From NCBI GenBank assembly GCA_963991985.1, contig CAXDRX010000014.1, positions 1 through 41,075 on the forward strand: 41,075 nucleotides of DNA, written 5' to 3'. This document shows, one piece after another, positions 34,325 through 41,075 of this stretch. The position numbers were made by a program, and so were the translations under genes. A model generated the notes under the pieces. The model did not search any database. It saw nothing but the letters and a program-made list of their open reading frames with translations, and was not told the DNA's origin. The stretch comes from MED-G17 sp963991985. GTDB lineage: Bacteria > Bacteroidota > Bacteroidia > NS11-12g > UBA9320. Every line of letters starts with the position of its first letter. The first letter of the stretch is position 1.

Positions 34325-35303
34325 TGTTCAGTTCTTTCTTGCTTCCATCATAGTAAACATGATTCCCTACCATAGAGTTGCGTAAATGGGTGTGCAGCAC
34401 TTTTGAATCCTCTTGAACAATACTTTTTTGTATTTCACAGTGCTCAATACTTGATCCGTTTCCAATGGAAACATAGGGGCCAATTTTCGAATTTTTAAGT
34501 GTAACATTCGAACCTATAAATACCGGTTCTATGATTTTTGAATTTACCAAAGACAAACCATCCCTTTTTTGATGCTTGACCATGCCCAATTCAAGCACCC
34601 TTGTATTGGAAGCCACCGTTGCATTTTTATTTCCACAATCCAACCACTCTTTGACCTTCCCGGGTAGAAAATTCCATCCTTTGTTTTTTAAATTGTCTAG
34701 TGCATTTGTGATTTGAAATTCACCTTTTTCCTTAATATTTTGGTCCAAAAGCCTTTGAATTTCTTGCTTTAGTTCTTCTCCTTTTTTAAAGTAATATACG
34801 CCAATGATGGCTAGGTTAGAAACAAATTCCGTAGGTTTTTCAACAAATTCATTGATTGCGCCGCGTTCATCCATTTTTACTACTCCAAATGCGGAGGGAT
34901 CTTCTACCTCTTTTACCCAAATAATTCCATCTGTTTGGGGGGAAATGGTGAAGTCTGCATCAAAGATGGTATCCGCAAAGCCGACTATGGTTGGTCCATT
35001 TAAATAATTTTTGGCACAAAAAACAGCATGTGCAGTTCCCAAAGCATTTTCTTGATAGACAATAACAGGATTGGCACCCAAATTTTTAGCTATTCGATGC
35101 AAGGTCTCCTCGATTTCCTGTCCAAAATCATCTTTGATGACAAAAACGATATTTTCTATCGGATTTTGAGTCATTGTGCATAATTTCTCTACCAACCACT
35201 GCACTATTGGCTTTCCCGCAACAGGAATCATTGGTTTTGGCGTGGTTAAACTCTGGGGGCGCATACGCTTACCACGCCCGGCCATCGGAACGATTATATT
35301 CAT
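34296..35303 (-). CDS. Sugar-1-phosphate nucleotidyltransferase
   Basis: A 335-residue enzyme. The nucleotide-binding start is IIVPMAGRGKRMRPQSLTTPKPMIPVAGKP, FADTIFDADF holds the metal-binding Asp, and FVEKPTE is the sugar-site loop. The C-terminal 90 residues (NSKIIEPVFIGSNVTLKNSKIGPYVSIGNGSSI) form a left-handed beta-helix with hexapeptide repeats. It is of the RfbA/GlmU-like type, making an NDP-sugar for cell-surface glycans; the exact sugar is unknown. It lies next to a flippase, which fits surface polysaccharide synthesis. The dut gene ends three bases before its start. Confidence 0.9.
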   Translation of the reverse strand: MNIIVPMAGRGKRMRPQSLTTPKPMIPVAGKPIVQWLVEKLCTMTQNPIENIVFVIKDDFGQEIEETLHRIAKNLGANPVIVYQENALGTAHAVFCAKNYLNGPTIVGFADTIFDADFTISPQTDGIIWVKEVEDPSAFGVVKMDERGAINEFVEKPTEFVSNLAIIGVYYFKKGEELKQEIQRLLDQNIKEKGEFQITNALDNLKNKGWNFLPGKVKEWLDCGNKNATVASNTRVLELGMVKHQKRDGLSLVNSKIIEPVFIGSNVTLKNSKIGPYVSIGNGSSIEHCEIQKSIVQEDSKVLHTHLRNSMVGNHVYYDGSKKELNIGDFTTRGK

Positions 35304-35306
35304 TTT

Positions 35307-35747
35307 CTAATTTGTACCAGTATGTCCATACCCGCCTTCGCCCCTTTTTGTGTGCGAAAGATTATGAACTTTTTTAAATGTTATTTTTTCGACTTTCGAA
35401 AATACCATTTGGGCAATTCGCTCTTGGGGAAGCAAAGTTACTTTTTCGCTCGAAAGATTGATCAAAAGTACTTTTATTTCTCCACGGTAATCTGCATCTA
35501 TGGTACCAGGTGTATTCAAACAAGTCAAACCTCTTTTCAAAGCCAATCCACTCCGAGGTCTAATTTGAGCTTCGATTCCCAAAGGCATTTCGATCTTTAT
35601 ACCGGTTGGGATAAGCATTCTTTCTAAAGGTTGTAGTAAAACGTTTTTATCAATATTTGCCCTCAAGTCTAGCCCAGAAGAACCCTCTGTTTGATACTCA
35701 GGAATTGCTACCCCTGACGGCAAAACTATTTTAACCTCAATGGCCAC
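35307..35747 (-). CDS. dut: dUTP diphosphatase
   Basis: A 146-residue trimeric dUTPase that removes dUTP to keep uracil out of DNA and supplies dUMP. All five motifs are visible: GSSGLDLRA, PRSGLALKRG, GTIDADYRGEIKV, QERIAQMVF and RGEGGYGHTG at the C-terminus. The start is GTG at 35747, overlapping the end of the flippase gene by 11 bp. Its place between a flippase and a sugar nucleotidyltransferase is a recurrent gene order in Bacteroidetes. Confidence 0.97.
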   Translation of the reverse strand: MAIEVKIVLPSGVAIPEYQTEGSSGLDLRANIDKNVLLQPLERMLIPTGIKIEMPLGIEAQIRPRSGLALKRGLTCLNTPGTIDADYRGEIKVLLINLSSEKVTLLPQERIAQMVFSKVEKITFKKVHNLSHTKRGEGGYGHTGTN

Positions 35748-37233
35748 GATTTTTCGACAAAGCTATTAAAATGTTTTTACCCTCTAGATACCAGATAATG
35801 AGACCATAAAAAACCATAGCACTAAATGCATAAAACCAAAGCAATGGATTTTGGAAATCAAAGATTTGGTAGAATGTAAAAATTACAATAGATGAAAAGG
35901 AAATATGAAAAATTGTTTTGGGAAGATTGTATGAAATAGGATAATAACGGTTTCCAAATTTCCATGCAGAAATCAGCATGAATAGATAAACAATCATTGT
36001 TGTAAAAGCAGCAGCAATGATGCCAAAGTAGGGAATAAAAATATAATTGAGAAGGACAGTTAAAAAAGCGCCCGAAAGGGAAATATAAAGCCCAAACTTA
36101 TTTTGGTTGGTGATTTTGTACCAGATGGAGAGGATAAAATACATGCCCAAAAATAAGTTCGACAACAACAAAATGGGCACAATAGTTAGGGCATGAGGAT
36201 GTTTGTAATAAGCATTTCCTTGGATCAAATATTTCGCAAAAATGGGTGTGAAAAAAGAAATTGATACAACAAAAAAAGTACCTAAAATGACGTAAACATT
36301 GAATAGTTCTTTGTTGTTTTTTTTGCTTCCTTTTTCAGAATTTTCGAAGAAAAATGGCTCAACTGCATAGCGGAAAGCCTGATTAAAAAGGGACAATACA
36401 ATGGCGATTTTATAAAACGCACTATATACCCCAATGTCAAACAATGGGTCTTCCGTGGTAAGTCGCTCTTTGAGGAGTAATCGATCAAGCGTTTCGTTGA
36501 TCATTCCTGCCAAACCAATCAACAAAATCGGCCAACCGTAAGCCCGCATTTTTTTCCAATTTTTGAATGTAAACGCATTTCTTCTGGGCCACCAAATACT
36601 TTTTAACATCCAAAATACAAGAGCACTTGAAATTAGATTGGCGACAAAAATTACTTCAATTTTAGGTTCAGATAACTCGAAAGGAAAAATCCAACCTTTA
36701 TTGCATAACCAAGGAACTACAATCAATAATAAAAGGTTTAAAAGGATATTGGTTCCAATCCCTAATAATCTTACCAATGCGAATTTTTTGGCTTTGGTTT
36801 CAAAACGTAAATAAGCAAAAGCTACGGCTGAAATGGCATCAAAAAATACAATTATTCCACCCAATTGAATCAACTTATTGGCTGCCTCCAATGAAGCTAT
36901 TTTTGATAAATAACTGGGAAATACCCAGCAAATCATTGCAACAGGTAAAGCCAACATACCTACAGAATAAAATGCTGTTGTGAGGTATTCTTCTACTTTC
37001 TCTCTCTTTCGGGAAAAATAGAAAAATGCTGTTTCCATTCCTTGTGTGACAACCACAGTAATAATGGCGATTAACACATACACATAGGAGACCAACCCAT
37101 ACTGTTCGGGTGTAAAATAGGCGGTGTATAGGGGGACAAGGAGAACATTTAAAAAACGTCCTGCTAGAGAGCTCAAACCGTAAATTGAGACTTGCTTGGC
37201 TAGTTTTTGTAAATCTGACAAAGCTCTTCCCAA
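35737..37233 (-). CDS. Oligosaccharide flippase family protein
   Basis: A 498-residue membrane protein with about 12 to 14 helices. The opening KQVSIYGLSSLAGRFLNVLLVPLYTAYFTPEQYGLVSYVYVL is typical of the Wzx/polysaccharide-biosynthesis export family, as are RLLLKERLTTEDPLFDIGVYSAFYKIA and PYFGIIAAAFTTMIVYL. It would flip lipid-linked oligosaccharides across the inner membrane. The start at TTG 37233 lies only two bases after a -7 box, so the true start may be the next TTG at 37221 (residue 5). First gene of the operon. Confidence 0.9.
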   Translation of the reverse strand: MGRALSDLQKLAKQVSIYGLSSLAGRFLNVLLVPLYTAYFTPEQYGLVSYVYVLIAIITVVVTQGMETAFFYFSRKREKVEEYLTTAFYSVGMLALPVAMICWVFPSYLSKIASLEAANKLIQLGGIIVFFDAISAVAFAYLRFETKAKKFALVRLLGIGTNILLNLLLLIVVPWLCNKGWIFPFELSEPKIEVIFVANLISSALVFWMLKSIWWPRRNAFTFKNWKKMRAYGWPILLIGLAGMINETLDRLLLKERLTTEDPLFDIGVYSAFYKIAIVLSLFNQAFRYAVEPFFFENSEKGSKKNNKELFNVYVILGTFFVVSISFFTPIFAKYLIQGNAYYKHPHALTIVPILLLSNLFLGMYFILSIWYKITNQNKFGLYISLSGAFLTVLLNYIFIPYFGIIAAAFTTMIVYLFMLISAWKFGNRYYPISYNLPKTIFHISFSSIVIFTFYQIFDFQNPLLWFYAFSAMVFYGLIIWYLEGKNILIALSKNRGH

Positions 37234-37235
37234 TA

Positions 37236-37243
37236 CAAATTTA
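37236..37243 (-). promoter_or_regulatory. -7 box of the flippase operon
   Basis: On the minus strand TAAATTTG is an exact match to TAnnTTTG. A TTG lies 16 bases upstream, shorter than the usual 19-21. Copy 1 of a 15-bp direct repeat (37243-37257) abuts it. Confidence 0.5.
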
Positions 37244-37257
37244 GTCTACAAAAACCA
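37243..37257. repeat. 15-bp direct repeat, copy 1
   Basis: AGTCTACAAAAACCA on the plus strand is repeated exactly at 37367-37381, 124 bp away. This copy lies just upstream of the flippase -7 box, in the spacer between the divergent genes. Confidence 0.8.
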
Positions 37258-37342
37258 TCCAATCTTACATTTTCTAATTTAAACCAATCAAAACGAGCGA
37301 TGAAACCGTTCTTTTGGTCTGCAAAGTCATAAAAACATAACT

Positions 37343-37350
37343 TATTTTTG
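37343..37350 (+). promoter_or_regulatory. -7 box of the E1 gene
   Basis: TATTTTTG matches TAnnTTTG exactly and ends nine bases before the ATG at 37360, implying a very short leader. TTTG at 37313-37316 lies 26 bases upstream, further than the normal -33 spacing. Confidence 0.45.
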
Positions 37351-37359
37351 TCTGGTCTA

Positions 37360-39726
37360 ATGAGTAAGTCTACAAAAACCAAAAATATTCAACAAGACAC
37401 ATTCAAGAGAGAATTGATCAACGACTACAAAATTGCTTACCGAAGTCGACAAGCTTCTCTTTTGGGAAGAAAAGAGGTACTCACGGGCAAAGCCAAGTTT
37501 GGCATTTTTGGCGATGGAAAAGAAGTGGCTCAAGTAGCCATGGCAAAATTCTTTGAAAAAGGAGATTATCGTTCAGGATATTATCGAGATCAAACGTTCA
37601 TGTTTGCCAAGGGAATCAGCGATGAAAAAAAGTTTTTTGCTCAATTGTATGCTCATCCTGATGTTAACAAAGAGCCATCCTCCGGAGGAAGGTCCATGAA
37701 TGGTCATTTTTCCACTCGTTTGTTAAACAGTAAAGGCGATTGGCTCAACCCACTAGAACATTACAATTCTTCTGCCGATATTTCCCCTACTGCGGGGCAA
37801 ATGCCAAGGCTGCTAGGACTTGCCTTTGCTTCAAAAGTATACCGACAACATCCAAGTATCGAAAAAGATTTTTTTTCCAACAATGGAAACGAAATCGCTT
37901 GGGGAACCATTGGCAATGCAAGCACATCTGAAGGTCATTTTTGGGAAACAATCAATGCAGCAGGTGTTTTACAGGTTCCTATGCTACTATCGATTTGGGA
38001 TGATGGCTATGGAATTTCCGTTCCCTCAAAATATCAAACCACCAAAGAAGATATTGGCGCTTTGTTGGAAGGTTTTGTTTCAGATAAAGAAGGAGAAGGA
38101 ATTGTTCTTTTTCGTGTATCAGGTTGGGACTATCCAAATTTGATCCGAACCTACAAAAAAGCGGCTGACATTTGTAGGGTTCAACACAAACCCGTTGTCG
38201 TTCATGTGATGGAAATGACTCAACCGCAAGGTCATAGTACTTCTGGAAGTCATGAAAGATACAAAAGCAAAGAGCGGCTGAAATGGGAAAATGATTTTGA
38301 CTGCATTCTAAAAATGAGAGAATGGCTTTTCGAGAAAGGAATCATTGCCGAAGATGAATTAAAAAAGCTTGAAGAGGAGGCACTTGAAAATGTAAAAAAT
38401 GCAAAAAAAGAAGCTTGGAATGCTTTCAATACAGAAATTCAAAAGGAACTCCAAAAGGTTTCAGTCCAACTCCATGATGAGGGCCTTCATTCCATTGATA
38501 AAGCGTTGAAATCAACCTTGAATCCGCTCAGAAAAGACATACATCAATACCTTTACAAAGGAATTTTACATAAGGCAAGCCCCAAATTATTAAAACTGAA
38601 AGATGAATTACAATCCTCCGCCAAAAAGATGTACTCCAGCCATCTCTACAGCCAATCAAACAGTAGGGTTGAAAAAATTATACCCACTCCTTTCGAATAT
38701 GAAAAGAACGCCAAAGAAGTCAATGGTTTTGAAATTCTTCAAGCCTTTTTTGATTATCAATTGAAGGAAAATCCGAGATTTCTTGCCTTTGGAGAGGATG
38801 TTGGCAAAATTGGGGATGTAAATCAAGGATTTGCTGGATTGCAAGAGAAATACGGAGAACACAGGGTAACAGATACTGGCATTAGAGAAATGACCATCGT
38901 TGGGCAAGCCATTGGAGCAGCCATGCGAGGTTTACGACCTCTTGCAGAAATACAATATCTAGATTATTTACTATACGCTATCCAAACACTAAGTGATGAT
39001 GTAAGCACTTTGCAATACCGCTCGGCGGGTGGTCAAAAAGCGCCCATTATTATTCGTACAAGAGGCCATCGTCTAGAAGGAATTTGGCATAGTGGATCCC
39101 CCATGGGCATGGTTATCAATTCTCTACGCGGGATGCATGTTTGTGTTCCCAGAAATATGTCCCAAGCCGCCGGAATGTACAGTACCCTTTTGCAGTCCGA
39201 CGAGCCCGCTCTGGTAGTGGAATGCCTCAATGGTTATCGATTGAAAGAAAAAATGCCCAAAAACCTTGGAAAAGCTTGCATACCCTTGGGAAATCCAGAA
39301 ATTTTGGTAAGCGGCAAAGATATTACCGTGGTTTCCTATGGATCAACGCTGCGTGTCATCATGGAAGCCCTTCCTATACTCAAACAAAAAGGAATTGAAA
39401 TCGAGTTGATTGATGTGCAAACATTATTGCCTTATGATTTGAACAATATAATTGTTGAATCTATTCAGAAAACAAACAAAGTTGCTTTCATAGATGAAGA
39501 CGTAAGTGGAGGTGCTACCGCATACATGTTGGAAAGAAGCTTAATTCATGGAGGTGGTTTTAAATTTCTAGATGCTCAGCCCATTTGCATTTCTGCCAAG
39601 GACCACAGACCCGCCTATGGTACCGATGGAGATTATTTTTCTAAACCGAATGCAGAGGAAATATTTGAAAAACTATATGGGATGATGCATGAATATGACC
39701 CAACCCATTTCCCCAACCTTTTTTAA
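37360..39726 (+). CDS. 2-oxoacid dehydrogenase E1, alpha and beta subunits fused
   Basis: A 788-residue TPP-dependent E1. Residues about 10-420 correspond to the alpha subunit: RDQTFMFAKGIS, SSGGRSMNGHFST and the TPP-binding stretch GNASTSEGHFWETINAAGV followed by SIWDDGYGISVP. A helical link (about 385-435) joins it to the beta part, which starts ILQAFFDYQLKENPRFLAFGEDVGK and has EIQYLDYLLYAIQ, RTRGHR and SGGATAYMLERSL. This fusion decarboxylates a 2-oxoacid (branched-chain or pyruvate-type) and acylates a lipoyl E2; neither E2 nor E3 is in the window. ATG 37360 is preferred over TTG 37348. The second 15-bp repeat is inside its first codons. Confidence 0.93.
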   Translation: MSKSTKTKNIQQDTFKRELINDYKIAYRSRQASLLGRKEVLTGKAKFGIFGDGKEVAQVAMAKFFEKGDYRSGYYRDQTFMFAKGISDEKKFFAQLYAHPDVNKEPSSGGRSMNGHFSTRLLNSKGDWLNPLEHYNSSADISPTAGQMPRLLGLAFASKVYRQHPSIEKDFFSNNGNEIAWGTIGNASTSEGHFWETINAAGVLQVPMLLSIWDDGYGISVPSKYQTTKEDIGALLEGFVSDKEGEGIVLFRVSGWDYPNLIRTYKKAADICRVQHKPVVVHVMEMTQPQGHSTSGSHERYKSKERLKWENDFDCILKMREWLFEKGIIAEDELKKLEEEALENVKNAKKEAWNAFNTEIQKELQKVSVQLHDEGLHSIDKALKSTLNPLRKDIHQYLYKGILHKASPKLLKLKDELQSSAKKMYSSHLYSQSNSRVEKIIPTPFEYEKNAKEVNGFEILQAFFDYQLKENPRFLAFGEDVGKIGDVNQGFAGLQEKYGEHRVTDTGIREMTIVGQAIGAAMRGLRPLAEIQYLDYLLYAIQTLSDDVSTLQYRSAGGQKAPIIIRTRGHRLEGIWHSGSPMGMVINSLRGMHVCVPRNMSQAAGMYSTLLQSDEPALVVECLNGYRLKEKMPKNLGKACIPLGNPEILVSGKDITVVSYGSTLRVIMEALPILKQKGIEIELIDVQTLLPYDLNNIIVESIQKTNKVAFIDEDVSGGATAYMLERSLIHGGGFKFLDAQPICISAKDHRPAYGTDGDYFSKPNAEEIFEKLYGMMHEYDPTHFPNLF
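37367..37381. repeat. 15-bp direct repeat, copy 2
   Basis: Identical to copy 1 at 37243-37257 but inside codons 3-8 of the E1 gene, about 17 to 31 bases downstream of its -7 box. The two copies bracket both divergent -7 boxes. Confidence 0.8.
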
Positions 39727-39733
39727 TTTTTAG

Positions 39734-40417
39734 ATGAGCCGTAATTTCATAAACCATCGCATATGGCCAGTTGTTTTTTTGCTGGTTTTATTCAAAGCTG
39801 GGAAGGCACAAATCAATGAAAAACAGTTGGGATCCTGGTGGATGTATTTTTTCAGCCACCACCAAGATCAAAAAAAAATTGGCTTCCAAGGAGACTTTCA
39901 ATTGCGAAATTGGGGAATGGCTAAAGATTTGGAACAGCTGATGCTTCGTGGTGGTATTTCATACTCACCCATTGGAAAAAAATGGAAGTTTACCCAAGGT
40001 CTTGCAAACATCACAACAGGAGCCTTTGGAGAAAGCAACTCAACTTTTGGTGAATACCGAATCTACCAGGAGTTTTTGGTTCCCTCGAAATGGGGACAAA
40101 GACTTTTTTTCAATCATCGAATTCGGTTCGAAGAGCGTTTTGTTGATCAACAAGATTTTAAAACTCGTTTTCGATACAACCTATTTTTAAATATACCCCT
40201 AAGTCCAAGTCCTTTTGCTGACCATAGCTTTTATATGTCTTTTTACAATGAACTTTTTTTGATCCCCAAAAAAGAGACATTCGACCGAAATCGATTGTAT
40301 GCAGCGCTGGGTTTTGTACTTAAAAAAGGCCTGAAGACCCAAATTGGCTTAATGCAACAAAGTACTTCCCTTTGGACAAAAAGTCAATTGCAAATAAGCT
40401 TACACCAAAATTTTTGA
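39734..40417 (+). CDS. DUF2490 domain-containing outer-membrane protein
   Basis: A 227-residue protein with a signal peptide (WPVVFLLVLFKAGKAQ). The body matches DUF2490: LGSWWMYFFSHHQDQKKIGFQGDFQLRNWG, ITTGAFGESNSTFGEYRIYQEF, LFFNHRIRFEERFVDQQDFKTRFRYNLFLNIPL, then a strand pair ending in F. This family is predicted to form a small outer-membrane barrel of unknown function and is common in Bacteroidetes. It begins seven bases after the E1 stop, so it is probably on the same transcript. Confidence 0.87.
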   Translation: MSRNFINHRIWPVVFLLVLFKAGKAQINEKQLGSWWMYFFSHHQDQKKIGFQGDFQLRNWGMAKDLEQLMLRGGISYSPIGKKWKFTQGLANITTGAFGESNSTFGEYRIYQEFLVPSKWGQRLFFNHRIRFEERFVDQQDFKTRFRYNLFLNIPLSPSPFADHSFYMSFYNELFLIPKKETFDRNRLYAALGFVLKKGLKTQIGLMQQSTSLWTKSQLQISLHQNF

Positions 40418-40457
40418 CCTATACAACCTTTCGGTTATGACTTTCGTTGGCATGAGT

Positions 40458-41075
40458 ATGAAACTTTTTACTTTGAAAAAGAGCATTTGCCTTGGGCCAA
40501 TTTTTTTGTTTATTACCATTTCAAGTTCGGGACAACCAAAGAAGGTTTTGTTTCTTGGAAATAGTTACACAGCAGCGCACAATATGCCTCAGCTGATTGC
40601 AGAAGCTGCAAAAAGCACCGGAGATCAAATAGATGTGGAAACCAATGCGATGGGAGGAGCAAAACTCAAAACACATGCCGAAGCTAGCATCGATTATATC
40701 AAAAATCAAAAATGGGATTTTGTTGTCTTGCAAGCACAAAGCCAAGAACCTTCATTCCCATTGCATCAAGTACAAAGTGAGACCTTTCCCTATGCCAAAA
40801 AACTATGCAATGAAATACGAAAAAATCATGCCTGCACAAAACCTCTATTTTTTATGACATGGGGAAGAAAAAACGGGGATGCACAAAATTGTCAATTCTG
40901 GCCTCCAGTATGCACCTATGCGGGTATGGACAGTATGCTAAGACTTAGATACCAAATGATGGCCGATAGGAACAAAGCCTCTCTTTCACCGGTTGGTGTG
41001 GTTTGGAGATACCTAAGAAAAAATTATCCAGACATTGAACTTTACGATCCTGATGGGTCACACCCATCTGAAAAT
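40458..41075 (+). CDS. SGNH/GDSL-type (DUF4886-like) hydrolase, 3' end missing
   Basis: An open frame of 206 codons running off the right edge. It starts with a signal peptide (KSICLGPIFLFITISSSGQ); in-frame ATGs at 40437 and 40452 are alternatives. The mature part begins VLFLGNSYTAAHNMPQLIAE, with the nucleophile Ser in GNSYT, continues NAMGGAKLKTH (block II Gly), FFMTWGRKNGD (block III Asn) and reaches YDPDGSHPSEN, the Asp-x-x-His block V. These four blocks make an SGNH hydrolase, perhaps a secreted esterase or carbohydrate deacetylase. Only about 15 bases of the domain's end are missing beyond block V, but any further domains cannot be seen. Confidence 0.85.
   Translation, partial: MKLFTLKKSICLGPIFLFITISSSGQPKKVLFLGNSYTAAHNMPQLIAEAAKSTGDQIDVETNAMGGAKLKTHAEASIDYIKNQKWDFVVLQAQSQEPSFPLHQVQSETFPYAKKLCNEIRKNHACTKPLFFMTWGRKNGDAQNCQFWPPVCTYAGMDSMLRLRYQMMADRNKASLSPVGVVWRYLRKNYPDIELYDPDGSHPSEN

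Noticed and set aside
37200..37382. Minus-strand 60-codon frame covering the divergent promoter region
   Set aside because: It spans both -7 boxes and both 15-bp repeats and has no family resemblance.

Overview
The window looks like chromosomal DNA of a free-living gliding-type Bacteroidetes (Bacteroidota). The evidence is a gliding-motility ABC transporter (GldA, GldF, GldG), a large surface protein ending in a type IX secretion (T9SS) sorting domain, a TonB-dependent receptor, typical Bacteroidetes lipoproteins (GIN/DUF2807, DUF4292, DUF3108, DUF2490), Bacteroidetes -7 promoter boxes of the form TAnnTTTG, AT-rich spacers and an absence of clear Shine-Dalgarno sites. I cannot fix the order or genus. 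There are no insertion sequences, phage genes or CRISPR arrays; it is mostly core genome.

Layout. 1-3365 (minus strand): the first 69 codons of a secreted protein, an AT-rich spacer, a 78-residue orphan domain resembling a T9SS C-terminal sorting domain, a cysteine-dioxygenase-like cupin fused to a methyltransferase, and a putative outer-membrane protein. 3399-9333 (plus): a DUF3108 protein, then a TPP riboswitch controlling a TonB-dependent receptor (inferred outer-membrane thiamin uptake), followed closely by DUF6787, Mrp-type Fe-S carrier, NifU C-terminal scaffold and a UbiA-like membrane protein. 9315-12269: thymidine kinase (minus), a small hypothetical and a ComEC-type channel without its usual nuclease domain. 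12413-16483: a 1356-residue Tyr/Asn-rich beta-helix and PKD surface protein with its own promoter and a strong terminator. 16544-18072: an enoyl-CoA hydratase/isomerase and TatD.

18234-30374 is a long minus-strand stretch: tRNA-Ser(GGA), a tiny secreted peptide gene, and twelve tightly packed genes read in the order tyrS, flavin reductase, a two-TM protein, FMN reductase, gldA, gldF, gldG, a PagL-like lipid A deacylase, a GIN lipoprotein, a CstB-like persulfide dioxygenase, panD, a lysylphosphatidylglycerol-synthase-type membrane protein and rfaE2. Genes overlap by 4 to 11 bp or sit close together, so one or a few polycistronic transcripts are likely. The functional theme is mixed: envelope and motility, redox and coenzyme synthesis.

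30548-37233 (minus) is a second operon: flippase, dut, sugar nucleotidyltransferase, TPR lipoprotein, DUF4292 lipoprotein, 3-hydroxyacyl-CoA dehydrogenase and a Rieske-like lipoprotein with degenerate ligands. It diverges from a fused alpha-beta 2-oxoacid dehydrogenase E1 gene (a TPP enzyme), a DUF2490 protein and a truncated SGNH-type hydrolase running off the right edge.

The most unusual points are: a high proportion of GTG/TTG starts at operon junctions; an exact 15-bp direct repeat bracketing the divergent flippase/E1 promoters; the cupin-methyltransferase followed by an orphan sorting-type domain in another frame; and the compact riboswitch almost at the inferred transcript start. I did not find a clearly new defence or mobile system.
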